Origin: an uncultured Lachnospiraceae bacterium
GTDB taxonomy: Bacteria > Bacillota > Clostridia > Lachnospirales > Lachnospiraceae
Direction: 5' to 3'
Length of the DNA stretch: 32,237 nt
Assembly: GCA_949738465.1 (NCBI GenBank)
Contig: CATJBQ010000039.1
Location: forward strand, 1 to 32,237
In this document: one piece after another, positions 1-7,336 of the stretch
How positions within the stretch are numbered: the first letter of the stretch is position 1
Layout of the letters: each line of letters starts with the position of its first letter
Made by a program: the position numbers and the translations under genes
Notes under the pieces: model-generated
What the model was told of the DNA's origin: nothing
The model's database searches: none
The model's input: the letters and a program-made list of their open reading frames with translations, nothing else

Positions 1-1
1 C

Positions 2-106
2 TGCATCACCTCCATCGAGCAGGAGCTGGACCAGATTTTTGTCCTCACCGATCCGGAAAAGGAAATCTACCGCTGCAAATACTGTGAAGGAAAGTACAAG
101 CGCTAA
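2..106 (+). CDS. C-terminal end of an unknown protein (partial)
   Basis: An open frame enters from the left edge and stops at TAA 104-106, giving 34 residues that end in RCKYCEGKYKR. The tail is rich in Glu, Lys and Tyr and has one CxxC pair (CKYC), which could be half of a zinc knuckle or an Fe-S ligand pair. Codon choice looks like that of the neighbours. There is no obvious hairpin terminator in the AT-rich 45 bases after the stop. I do not recognise the family from this short tail. It is reported because the frame is uninterrupted and runs toward the next rightward gene. Confidence 0.55.
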   Translation, partial: CITSIEQELDQIFVLTDPEKEIYRCKYCEGKYKR

Positions 107-150
107 AAAGTTACCAATTTCTAAATTTTTATTAAAAAAAAATAGCTCCA

Positions 151-179
151 TTGACTTTCCGGCCTTTCTGCTCTACCAT
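151..179 (+). promoter_or_regulatory. Sigma-A type promoter for the zinc-ribbon membrane protein gene
   Basis: TTGACT at 151-156 and TACCAT at 174-179 are separated by exactly 17 bases, just downstream of an A/T-rich tract that could act as an UP element. Transcription would start near 186, leaving a leader of about 55 bases before the ATG at 241. Confidence 0.55.
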
Positions 180-240
180 AGAAACAGGCAAAAATAGGAT
201 CATGAAATATTTCATTATGGATTAAGGGAGTGGAAATGTT

Positions 241-636
241 ATGAAACAGAAATTACAGCATTTTATGGCAGGAAGATATGGCGCAGACCAGTTATCAAGA
301 GTACTGATGTTCGTTTCCCTGGGGCTCTTGCTCCTCAGCCTGTTCACCAGATGGCACCTATTTTACCTGGTGGCCCTTGTGCTCTTAGGCTATGTATACT
401 TCCGTATGTTCTCCCGCAACGTCCAGAAGCGTTACCAGGAGAACCAGAAGTTTTTGAATCTCCGCTACCGTCTTGCTGTGAAAAAGGATGCCCAGAAAAA
501 GCAGTGGGCCCAGCGGGACACCTACCGTTTCTTCAAGTGCCCCAACTGTAAGCAGAAGGTCCGGGTTCCTAAGGGGAAGGGCAAGATCTGCATCACCTGC
601 CCCAAGTGCCGGATTGAGTTTGTCCGCAAAAGCTGA
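241..636 (+). CDS. Small membrane protein with C-terminal zinc ribbon
   Basis: This 131-residue protein has an N-terminal cytoplasmic stretch and two closely spaced hydrophobic segments (about residues 20-38 and 41-56, with only a short charged turn between them). A basic linker (about 60-92) follows, then a compact four-cysteine zinc ribbon (CPNC near 100, CPKC near 120). The topology suggests an inner-membrane hairpin holding a cytoplasmic zinc ribbon. Proteins of this shape are common in Lachnospiraceae and are usually annotated as hypothetical or zinc-ribbon domain proteins; I know no assigned function. The start is supported by a purine-rich site (AAGGGAGTGG) a little over ten bases upstream and by a promoter at 151-179. 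It is a monocistronic unit closed by the terminator at 652-690. Confidence 0.8.
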   Translation: MKQKLQHFMAGRYGADQLSRVLMFVSLGLLLLSLFTRWHLFYLVALVLLGYVYFRMFSRNVQKRYQENQKFLNLRYRLAVKKDAQKKQWAQRDTYRFFKCPNCKQKVRVPKGKGKICITCPKCRIEFVRKS

Positions 637-651
637 GATCCCCAGAACCAG

Positions 652-690
652 CAGCCGCCTCCGATTGAGGCGGCTGTTCTTATTTTTTTA
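652..690 (+). terminator. Rho-independent terminator
   Basis: A perfect 10-bp stem (652-661 with 667-676) encloses a 5-base loop and is followed by a T-rich tract at 677-690. The T-tract lies on the + side only, so it ends the zinc-ribbon gene and not the converging GH36 gene. Confidence 0.9.
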
Positions 691-772
691 TGGGACCTGG
701 CCGCACGGCTCTCATTCCTTAAGCGTTTTAGCACCACCAGAGATTCTCTGGCTCCCTGGCCAGGAACTGCCT

Positions 773-2623
773 TCACCACCGCCACAGGTTCTCCGGCTCC
801 CGCTCCAGCGGCTCTCTGGTCAGAAACAGCAGCACACAGCCATGGGGCTCCAGAACCGTGGTGTACCACCCACGTTTCTCCACTGAATCCTCCCCATAAC
901 GGCGGACATACCATTCCTTTTCCCAAAAAAGCTCCCCGAATTCATAGGCGACGGTCAGGGGCTCCTCCGTGGGATTCATGACATAGAGCAGATTCCCCTG
1001 CTCCAGACGATGCAAAAGCACCACCTCCCCGCGATCCTCCCCCAGATACGGAAGTACCGGGCAGACCTCTCCCTCCGGCTCCAAGAAACGCAGCAGCTTC
1101 TTCCGGTCCTCCCCGATCCGATGGACGGGATCCGAGGTCGTAACCATACCGCCGGAAAGGGCCTGCAGAAAGGCCAGGGAACGCACCTCTGTGGGCTTTA
1201 AGAAAATCTCAAACTCCCGCAGCAGCACGGAATCCGGGTCGTTCTGCCAATACACATGGTTGAAATAATTGTCCGCTACCAACTCCCGGAGCATGTTGAC
1301 AGGACCGTAATCCTCCGCCCACTGGGCCCCCACATCCCCGGCAATACGCATCCCATCCGCATAGCCGAGAAACGGCAGGAACGGCGCGATGCAGCCCAGG
1401 AAATAGCTCTCCTCCCCGATGGCCTCCCGGATCATTTGCAAGGTGTCACGGAAAATCTCCACCGAGGTGCGGCTATCGTCATACCGCCTTACCCTGGCCG
1501 TATCCTGCATGCCCCACAGCATAAAGTCCGTTTTAAACAGCCGAAACCCCCAGCCATGCAGGGTCTCGAAGACCTCCTTCAGATACGCCAGAGCCTGTGG
1601 GTGGCTGGTATCCAGCACATAATAATTGCTGTCCCGGTTGCCCCACACCTTGGGCTCGTTGTAGCTTCGGATCATGGTCACCGGCTCTCCCTCACGGTCA
1701 TATAGGATCCAGTCCGGATGCTCCCGGTAAAGCCTTGACTGATCCCCCACCATAAAGGGCCCAATCCACACTCCCGGCTGGTATCCGGCCCCTCGAATGG
1801 CCGCCGCCGCTTTCTCCAACCCCTCCGGAAACAAATGATTGGGCTCCAGCCAATCTCCCAGGCTGGGGGCATACCCCGCATCGATCTGGATATACCGGAA
1901 GGGAATCTCCTCCGTTTGAAACGCCTCCACATACTCCTCCAGCAGATCCTGGCTTAAGTTCTGGTACAGGTAATACCAGCTACACCAATGAAACGCCGGA
2001 GGCTGTTTTTTCCGCGCTCCCATAAACGCCGCAATCCGCTCTGCCAAAGACTTAAGCCCCTCCGCCAGCGCATCCTTTTCCGTAAAAAACAAAGCGGGCA
2101 GCGTCACATCCTCTCCGCCCGTCCCCTCCAGGTTAAACCCGCCGGAAAGACAGTCATACGCCTGCCCAAACAGCCCGGACTTTCTTTCCAGAAAATATCG
2201 GTTTACATAACGTCTGTGATCCAGCGCATAGACAAACCACGCCCCCGCCTCCAGACACAGGGCCATCAAGCCGTTGGATTCCAAGGCCCCCTCCCCGATG
2301 GATCGCACTCCCGAAGGCCCCTCCATACCAAAGCCCTGGATAAATGCCTTGGACGCGCCTCGCACCTCCGCGCCGGCAAAGGGCTCCACATCATGGATCC
2401 CCGGCAATCCCCTAAGATGGCAGGCGACCTCCACCTCCCCTTCCCGCCGGAAAAACCGGAGTTCCACCTCCCCTTTTTCCAGCCGGTACAGAAGGAAATC
2501 CTCCCCCCTCGTCACGGAGACCGGCGACAAAGGTCTCCCGTCAATAGCAGGGTATGCATGGCAGAACCCGATGGCGTTGCCGGAAATGTCCCATTGTCCG
2601 TTTTCATGTAAAATGTAGTCCAT
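773..2623 (-). CDS. GH36 alpha-galactosidase (616 aa, short subfamily)
   Basis: Predicted retaining alpha-galactosidase acting on melibiose/raffinose-type alpha-1,6-galactosides; no signal peptide, so cytoplasmic. An N-terminal beta-sandwich (about 1-180) is followed by a (beta/alpha)8 barrel and a C-terminal beta domain. Near residue 366 the FKTDF motif supplies the probable nucleophile Asp, and near 430 RIAGDVG supplies the probable acid/base Asp. HWCSWYYLY, QIDAGY and GVWIGPF are typical barrel strands. The length fits the shorter GH36 enzymes (Thermotoga-like) rather than the 730-residue type also present in this window. The start is supported by AAAGGAG about 10 bases upstream. It lies downstream of the sugar ABC operon on the same strand, separated by the palindromic element at 2766-2996. 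It probably processes sugars imported by that transporter. I saw no convincing promoter of its own. Confidence 0.9.
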   Translation of the reverse strand: MDYILHENGQWDISGNAIGFCHAYPAIDGRPLSPVSVTRGEDFLLYRLEKGEVELRFFRREGEVEVACHLRGLPGIHDVEPFAGAEVRGASKAFIQGFGMEGPSGVRSIGEGALESNGLMALCLEAGAWFVYALDHRRYVNRYFLERKSGLFGQAYDCLSGGFNLEGTGGEDVTLPALFFTEKDALAEGLKSLAERIAAFMGARKKQPPAFHWCSWYYLYQNLSQDLLEEYVEAFQTEEIPFRYIQIDAGYAPSLGDWLEPNHLFPEGLEKAAAAIRGAGYQPGVWIGPFMVGDQSRLYREHPDWILYDREGEPVTMIRSYNEPKVWGNRDSNYYVLDTSHPQALAYLKEVFETLHGWGFRLFKTDFMLWGMQDTARVRRYDDSRTSVEIFRDTLQMIREAIGEESYFLGCIAPFLPFLGYADGMRIAGDVGAQWAEDYGPVNMLRELVADNYFNHVYWQNDPDSVLLREFEIFLKPTEVRSLAFLQALSGGMVTTSDPVHRIGEDRKKLLRFLEPEGEVCPVLPYLGEDRGEVVLLHRLEQGNLLYVMNPTEEPLTVAYEFGELFWEKEWYVRRYGEDSVEKRGWYTTVLEPHGCVLLFLTREPLEREPENLWRW

Positions 2624-2765
2624 TGCAGTGCTGCTCCTTTCTTTCTATATCGTTGCAGGTAGTGATACTGTGGCTTCTATCCGCTGAACCTCTGGCAAGC
2701 CGCCACTTCCCAGAAAAATGTAACGTAACGCCCGCAAACTACAGCGGCATTTTGCAACTGTGATT

Positions 2766-2996
2766 GCAGAGGGAGAAAATGGGATCCCTCTCCGCGACTG
2801 TGGAGAATCTTAGAGCCTCTTAATGTTCTGACACAGTCCAGCAATTCGGCGGCAGGACGCCGCCGAAAGCCCGATCTGCGCCACGGATGGCGCTAGAGGG
2901 CTTGCGTCCGCTCATCCAGCAAACAACGTCTCAGAACATTTAGAGGCTCTTAGATTCGGAACCGGAGCAGAGAGGGATCCCATTTTCTCCCTCTGC
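2766..2996. repeat. 231-bp palindromic intergenic element (MITE-like or structured RNA)
   Basis: Positions 2766-2791 and 2971-2996 form a perfect 26-bp inverted repeat. Just inside, 2804-2832 and its partner around 2930-2958 form a further 29-bp arm with only about three mismatches. The centre holds two more hairpins: a 9-bp stem 2845-2853/2859-2867, and 2878-2883/2888-2893 nested inside 2867-2872/2898-2903. No ORF lies within it and no target-site duplication is evident. It could be a non-autonomous mobile element or a large folded RNA between the permease gene and the GH36 gene. It occupies most of the 399-base gap 2624-3022, in which no gene was seen. Confidence 0.75.
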
Positions 2997-3022
2997 CACC
3001 CCAGTTCCCAAAATATCTCCCT

Positions 3023-3883
3023 TTATTTCACAGCACCAGAAGTAACACCTTCCACGATATAGCGCTGCAGGAACATATACAGAATCAGAATCGGCAGCAT
3101 CGCCAGCAGCAGGGCCGCCAGAACAAGGCCGATATCGGTAGAGTATGTTCCATAGAATGCCTGGGTTGCAATGGGAATGGTGTACAGCTCCTTCTTGGCC
3201 AGTACCAGACTGGGCAGGAGGTAGTCATTCCAGAATGCCATGGCATCGATGATTGCCACGGTTGCGATGGTAGGCTTCAACAGCGGGAATACAATCCGCC
3301 AGAAAATCTGCCAGCGGGTACACCCGTCGATGGTGCCTGCTTCCTCCAGGGCGATGGGCACATTGGTGTTAATGGCCCCATGGAACATGAAGGTGGCCAT
3401 GGATACGGAGAAGCCCACATGCATGAAAATCAAAGTTGCACGATGGCTCAAAATCCCCAGAACGCCGCCATACAGGGATACCAACGGGATCATCAGTACC
3501 TGGAAGGGGATTACCATAGAGGCAATCATCAATCCGAACAGGGCCCCGCAGACTTTCCACTTATTACGCACAATCACAAAGGCAGCCATTGCAGACAGCA
3601 GGATCGTGATGATGGTGGAAAAGATGGTGATAATCGCTGAGTTGGCAAAGGATTTCCAGAAATCCATCTTCTCCATGGCTTCCGGGAAATTCGACAGCGT
3701 AAATCCATGGGCGCCAACAAGAGCCAGCGGGTCTGTGGTAATATCTGCTTTCGACTTGAATACATTGATCACTACCAATACAAATGGAAAGATGAAGCAG
3801 ACAAACAGCAAAATCAACACTAAAATAAAAATCACATGCCGGATTTTCCGGGCCCGGGCAGCTTTTGCATTAATATCTTCCAT
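3023..3883 (-). CDS. Sugar ABC transporter permease, MalG type
   Basis: Inner-membrane permease of a carbohydrate ABC importer (CUT1 family), 286 aa with about six membrane segments. The cytoplasmic coupling (EAA) loop is visible as EEAGTIDGCTRWQIFWRI near residue 180, the contact site for the ATPase. A short charged N-terminus precedes the first helix (about 15-38), and the protein ends in the usual VEGVTSGAVK-like tail. Its ATG overlaps the stop of the MalF-type gene by one base (TAATG), which implies translational coupling. No ATPase gene is in the operon. CUT1 systems in Firmicutes commonly share a housekeeping MsmK/MalK-type ATPase encoded elsewhere, so this absence is not a defect. With two alpha-galactosidases nearby, the likely cargo is an alpha-galactoside (inferred). 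Confidence 0.92.
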   Translation of the reverse strand: MEDINAKAARARKIRHVIFILVLILLFVCFIFPFVLVVINVFKSKADITTDPLALVGAHGFTLSNFPEAMEKMDFWKSFANSAIITIFSTIITILLSAMAAFVIVRNKWKVCGALFGLMIASMVIPFQVLMIPLVSLYGGVLGILSHRATLIFMHVGFSVSMATFMFHGAINTNVPIALEEAGTIDGCTRWQIFWRIVFPLLKPTIATVAIIDAMAFWNDYLLPSLVLAKKELYTIPIATQAFYGTYSTDIGLVLAALLLAMLPILILYMFLQRYIVEGVTSGAVK

Positions 3884-4764
3884 TATGCCGACACCTCCGC
3901 TTTCTTACCAACGTATACCTGCAGCATGCCGACGACTGCACAGACAATAAACAGAATCAGCGCTTCGGCCTGGCCGGTACCATAATTCTTATACGTAAAC
4001 GCCTGATTGTATACATGCATAGCCGCCATCACGGAGCTGCCGAAGGGCTCGCCCTTTGTCAGGGACAGGTTCACATCGTATACCATAAAGCATCTTGTAA
4101 TCGTAAGGAACATACATTGTACAAAGGAAGACACCATCAACGGCACGGAAATGTGGATAATGCTCTGCATATCCGTACAGCCGTCAATTCTTGCGGCCTC
4201 CAGCACATCTGCCGATACGCTCATAAATCCTGCCACGTAGATCAGCATCATATATCCGGCATACTGCCAGACCGAAACGATAATCATACAGAACATGGCC
4301 CCCGTACCGGTCGCCAGCCAGGAGGTAGACAAAAATCCAACGGACAGCGACTCACCCAGAGATACCAGCGCACGGTTAAACACGAACTTCCAGATATAAC
4401 CGAGAACAATACCGCCGATCAGGTTGGGAATGAAAAATCCTGCCCGGAAGAAATTCTGCCCTTTCACACCGCTGGTTACCAGGAATGCCAGAATAAACGC
4501 CACAATATTCACCAGGATCACGGCGATGACCGCATAGATCAGCGTCCGTCCCAGCGCCGTCCAGAAATCTGCATCCGCAAAGGTAGAAGCATAATTGGCA
4601 AGGCCCACAAAAGGCTTGCTTCTGGATACACCATCCCAGCTTGTGAGGGTCAGATACAGGCCGTAAATAAAAGGTATGATTACAACAGCCGCAAAGGTTA
4701 CCGTCGTCAGGCCGGCAAACATCATAAACTGTTTGAACTTATAAGATGTACTATTTGTATCCAT
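3883..4764 (-). CDS. Sugar ABC transporter permease, MalF type
   Basis: This 293-aa inner-membrane subunit pairs with the adjacent MalG-type permease. The first membrane helix is at about residues 17-37, followed by an extracytoplasmic loop containing TLTSWDG, typical of CUT1 permeases. The EAA coupling loop reads LEAARIDGCTDMQSIIHISV near residue 190. Length and helix count (six predicted) match the family. The Shine-Dalgarno AAGGAGG sits about 11 bases before the ATG and lies in the loop of a small hairpin (4767-4787), described separately. The gene follows the binding-protein gene after a gap of 63 bases and overlaps the next permease by one base. Confidence 0.92.
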   Translation of the reverse strand: MDTNSTSYKFKQFMMFAGLTTVTFAAVVIIPFIYGLYLTLTSWDGVSRSKPFVGLANYASTFADADFWTALGRTLIYAVIAVILVNIVAFILAFLVTSGVKGQNFFRAGFFIPNLIGGIVLGYIWKFVFNRALVSLGESLSVGFLSTSWLATGTGAMFCMIIVSVWQYAGYMMLIYVAGFMSVSADVLEAARIDGCTDMQSIIHISVPLMVSSFVQCMFLTITRCFMVYDVNLSLTKGEPFGSSVMAAMHVYNQAFTYKNYGTGQAEALILFIVCAVVGMLQVYVGKKAEVSA

Positions 4765-4766
4765 AA

Positions 4767-4819
4767 ATCAGATAACCTCCTTCTGATCTCATGCCGCCGG
4801 AGGCACGCCTCCGGCGGCA
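4767..4819 (-). promoter_or_regulatory. Intercistronic hairpins between binding-protein and permease genes
   Basis: The strong GC stem 4792-4804/4807-4819 (13 bp, tiny loop) has no following U-tract. It is therefore more likely an mRNA-stabilising or processing hairpin that raises binding-protein transcript over permease transcript. Immediately downstream, ATCAGA/TCTGAT (4767-4772/4782-4787) places the permease Shine-Dalgarno (complement of 4775-4782) in a hairpin loop. Confidence 0.6.
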
Positions 4820-4827
4820 CAGATATC

Positions 4828-6132
4828 TTAGTGTTCTACAGGAGTTGTAGATTTCCAGTAATCTTCAATCTCAGCAGCCAGTCCTGCACGGTCTGTCTGG
4901 CCTGCCAGATACTTCTGCATGGATGCTCCAAGCTTCGCGTAATGATCGTCGGGAGCATAATCATAGTTGGGAACCAGCTTGCCGCCGTCCACATAAGGCT
5001 TAATGGAATTTCCAAGATCATTGGTGCAGGCAACGGTATTATCCTTGAACGCCGCAACCATACCGCAGGTATCGGATACCAGGGTCTTACCTTCATCAGA
5101 GGTATAGAACCACTCCAGGAAATCCACTGCCGCCTGACGCTGCTCGTCTGTGGTGTATTCACTGTTGTCTATGTACCAGTACTTGGAACCGCCGCCTACC
5201 AGATATCCGGTATAAGCGTCGCTCATATTCTGGGGAACCGGCATGATCCCGATGCCGCCCGTATAATCGTAGGTGTTAATGTCATTCCACTCCCAGCATC
5301 CGCCGAACTGGAAGGCAACCTCACCCTCTGCCATCTTCTGGTGTACCTGGTCATCCTCAACGGTGGCCGGGCTGGAGGCAAAGGCGTTGTACTTCATCAG
5401 AGCGTCAAAGGTATCCATCAGGGAATTGAACTTCTCGTCATTGGCCAGATCAGCCGTTCCTGCATGCAGAGAGTCGATAAATCCCTGTACGTCCTCACGC
5501 TGCTCATATACCTGCATCAGATAATGAGCGCCCAGAGACCAGTCGGGCTTCAAAATAGCGGTGGGCGTCTCCATACCGGCCGCTACCAGCTTGTCACAGA
5601 AAGCGGTGAAGTCATCCAGCGTCTTGATGGATTCCGGATCAAAATCCTCGCCCGTCACGTTCTTGATGGCAACGGAATTGTAGAGAATCCCGCGGGCTTC
5701 CACACAAACCGGAACACCTAAAAGCTTATCGTCAATGCTGATGTTGTAATCGGAATTCTTGGTCCATTCCTCTCCGCTTAAGTCATAACCATACTCCTTG
5801 CCCAGGCTGTAGATATCCTTGGCGTCGGTCATGTTCAGCGTGTAGGGCTCATGGGCAGAATACTTCTGGGCCAGATGGGCCGCTACCGTATCCTGGGAAT
5901 AGTACACTTCGATGTTCACGCCATGGGCCTTGGCATATTCCTCGGCCGCTGCCTCCATAAACTCCTGGATCTCGGTCTTGGAGTTAAAGATTGTGAAGGA
6001 AACGCCATCCCCGGAGTCGCCGGACCCACCGGATCCGCCTTCTCCGGAACCACCGTCCCCGGAGCCGCCACAGGCTGCCATAGAAACCGCCATAACTGTT
6101 GCAAGTATTGCTGCAAGTAATTTCCTTTTCAT
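4828..6132 (-). CDS. Sugar ABC transporter substrate-binding lipoprotein
   Basis: A family-1 extracellular solute-binding protein, 434 aa. The N-terminus is a lipoprotein signal (charged MKRK, hydrophobic core, lipobox SMAAC) with the lipidated Cys at position 21. It is followed by a Gly/Ser/Asp-rich flexible tether of roughly 25 residues before the folded domain starts (VSFTIFNSK). The body has family hallmarks such as MAEGEVAFQFGGCWEWNDI and EWFYTSDEGK. It would capture the sugar outside the membrane and deliver it to the two permeases encoded downstream. It is the first gene of the leftward operon, with AGAGGAG about 10 bases upstream, a roughly 160-base leader, and a good promoter at 6296-6324. 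The long Gly/Ser tether is typical of Lachnospiraceae lipoproteins. Confidence 0.93.
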   Translation of the reverse strand: MKRKLLAAILATVMAVSMAACGGSGDGGSGEGGSGGSGDSGDGVSFTIFNSKTEIQEFMEAAAEEYAKAHGVNIEVYYSQDTVAAHLAQKYSAHEPYTLNMTDAKDIYSLGKEYGYDLSGEEWTKNSDYNISIDDKLLGVPVCVEARGILYNSVAIKNVTGEDFDPESIKTLDDFTAFCDKLVAAGMETPTAILKPDWSLGAHYLMQVYEQREDVQGFIDSLHAGTADLANDEKFNSLMDTFDALMKYNAFASSPATVEDDQVHQKMAEGEVAFQFGGCWEWNDINTYDYTGGIGIMPVPQNMSDAYTGYLVGGGSKYWYIDNSEYTTDEQRQAAVDFLEWFYTSDEGKTLVSDTCGMVAAFKDNTVACTNDLGNSIKPYVDGGKLVPNYDYAPDDHYAKLGASMQKYLAGQTDRAGLAAEIEDYWKSTTPVEH

Positions 6133-6295
6133 TTTGTGTTCTCCTCTCTTTTTAGAGTGGACAGCAAAAATTTCGATATCATTCTTGTTGTCCGCCTGCT
6201 CCGATCCATGGCTGACAAATAAAAATACGATGTTATGGCGCTAGCTACCTTCACATATTCTGTTCTGTCATCATGTATCGGAAACCTCATAACAT

Positions 6296-6324
6296 ATGAT
6301 ATCACTATCTTATCAATATGTCAA
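6296..6324 (-). promoter_or_regulatory. Promoter of the sugar ABC operon
   Basis: Reading leftward, TTGACA (complement of 6319-6324) and TATCAT (complement of 6296-6301) are separated by exactly 17 bases. This is a near-consensus sigma-A promoter, with transcription starting near 6289. Confidence 0.8.
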
Positions 6325-6337
6325 CCGTTTGATATAT
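6316..6337. promoter_or_regulatory. Candidate LacI-family operator over the ABC operon -35 box
   Basis: A 22-bp near-palindrome centred on a CpG (core TCAACCGTTTGA, 6321-6332; 9 of 11 half-site positions complementary) overlaps the -35 hexamer. LacI-family operators typically have a central CG flanked by AA/TT half-sites. The LacI-type gene at 8285-9295 is the obvious candidate binder (inferred). Confidence 0.55.
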
Positions 6338-6475
6338 TTTTTTATTTATGTTGTGTAGTTTCACGAAGAAGCATCGACTTTTCTCGTTTTATGTCTATTT
6401 ATTTGGACGGTTTTCTACTTTTTTTGTTACTTTCGCCCTATGTTAATGGGTTGACATCCCATTTTTTAATTTCTG

Positions 6476-6504
6476 TTGCATCCTCCCAGCTTTTCTGATA
6501 CAAT
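6476..6504 (+). promoter_or_regulatory. Promoter for the DUF624 operon
   Basis: TTGCAT (6476-6481) and TACAAT (6499-6504) lie 17 bases apart, divergent from the ABC operon promoter. The transcript would start near 6511 and carry a leader of about 50 bases. The AT-rich region 6340-6475 between the divergent promoters shows no gene. Confidence 0.6.
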
Positions 6505-6559
6505 AAGCTGTAACTACCGTATGTTATGTTGACACTATTATAGAAAGAAGGCGATTCCC

Positions 6560-7336
6560 ATATTCGACAGATTTTTCAATGACCAGAATCCCCTGTGGAC
6601 CGGGATGGGCCGGATCTTCGATGTGTTTCTTCTGAATATCCTCTGGCTTTTGTGCTGCCTGCCCGTTTTCACCATCGGTCCCTCCACAACGGCTTTTTTC
6701 TATGCCATGATCAATCTGGTGCGCGGGGAGGGGAACCCGGTATCCCGGGATTTTTTCCGCTCCTTCCGTCAGAACTTTAAGCAGGGCCTGCTTCTTGGCA
6801 TCCCCTTAACCGCCACAGGCGTCTTTCTGGCCATGGACGTAGCCATTAGCCACCGGGCGGGGACAGGCATCTACAGCTTTTTTATGGTGTTTTTCGCCGT
6901 TATGTTCCTGCTGTGGGCCTTCATTACCCTGTATACCTTCCCGCTGCTGGCCAAGTTCGAGAAGAACAGCAAGGATCTTCTGATCTGGGCCTTTACCCTC
7001 TCCATCCGGCATCTGGGACGGACGCTTCTGATGCTTCTGATGCTGGCGGTGGGCCTGTGGTTCTGTCATATCCTGCCCGGATTAATTTTTATTGTGTTCG
7101 GCCTGGTGGGACAGTTCCAGTCCATGATGATCGCTTCCATCCTGAAGCCGCATCTGCCGGATGTCCACGACGGCGGCGAGATGAAGCCGCTTTCCTTCAC
7201 GGAGGATGACGGCGAGACCTTCATGGATACCGACGGCGGCGAGATGAAGCCACTTTCCTTTACGAATGCCACGGCGGATTCCGGACAAGCGTCTTCTTCC
7301 GCCATGGAAGATGAAGAAGAAAGGACGGCCCCATGA
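6560..7336 (+). CDS. YesL/DUF624 family membrane protein, probable AUA start
   Basis: A polytopic membrane protein of the DUF624 (YesL) family, encoded beside sugar ABC importers in many Firmicutes; molecular function unknown. About five hydrophobic segments lie between residues 15 and 180. Family members usually begin with an MFDRFF-like motif. Here IFDRFFNDQNPLWTGMGRIF is encoded, but the first in-frame ATG is at 6605, inside the conserved N-terminus and without a ribosome-binding site. AAGAAGG at 6545-6551 sits 8 bases before the ATA codon at 6560, so AUA (or an ATG mutated to ATA) is the best start. The C-terminus carries a 63-bp direct repeat (7168-7200 and 7231-7263) that duplicates GGEMKPLSFT in an acidic tail not needed by the fold. 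It overlaps the next gene by 4 bases. Confidence 0.8.
   Translation: MFDRFFNDQNPLWTGMGRIFDVFLLNILWLLCCLPVFTIGPSTTAFFYAMINLVRGEGNPVSRDFFRSFRQNFKQGLLLGIPLTATGVFLAMDVAISHRAGTGIYSFFMVFFAVMFLLWAFITLYTFPLLAKFEKNSKDLLIWAFTLSIRHLGRTLLMLLMLAVGLWFCHILPGLIFIVFGLVGQFQSMMIASILKPHLPDVHDGGEMKPLSFTEDDGETFMDTDGGEMKPLSFTNATADSGQASSSAMEDEEERTAP

Noticed and set aside
737..751. Small inverted repeat downstream of the first GH36 gene as a leftward terminator
   Set aside because: The stem is 7 bp and the sequence following it leftward is not T-rich; no terminator for this gene could be supported.
2878..2893. A simple terminator for the sugar ABC operon inside the palindromic element
   Set aside because: The hairpins there lack a T-tract on either strand and are nested in a larger symmetric structure, so it is described as a repeat element.
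4015..5721. A 568-codon open frame on the + strand across the transporter genes
   Set aside because: It lies wholly antisense to three well-supported genes (two permeases and a binding protein), has no family motifs and no ribosome-binding site; it is a codon-bias shadow.
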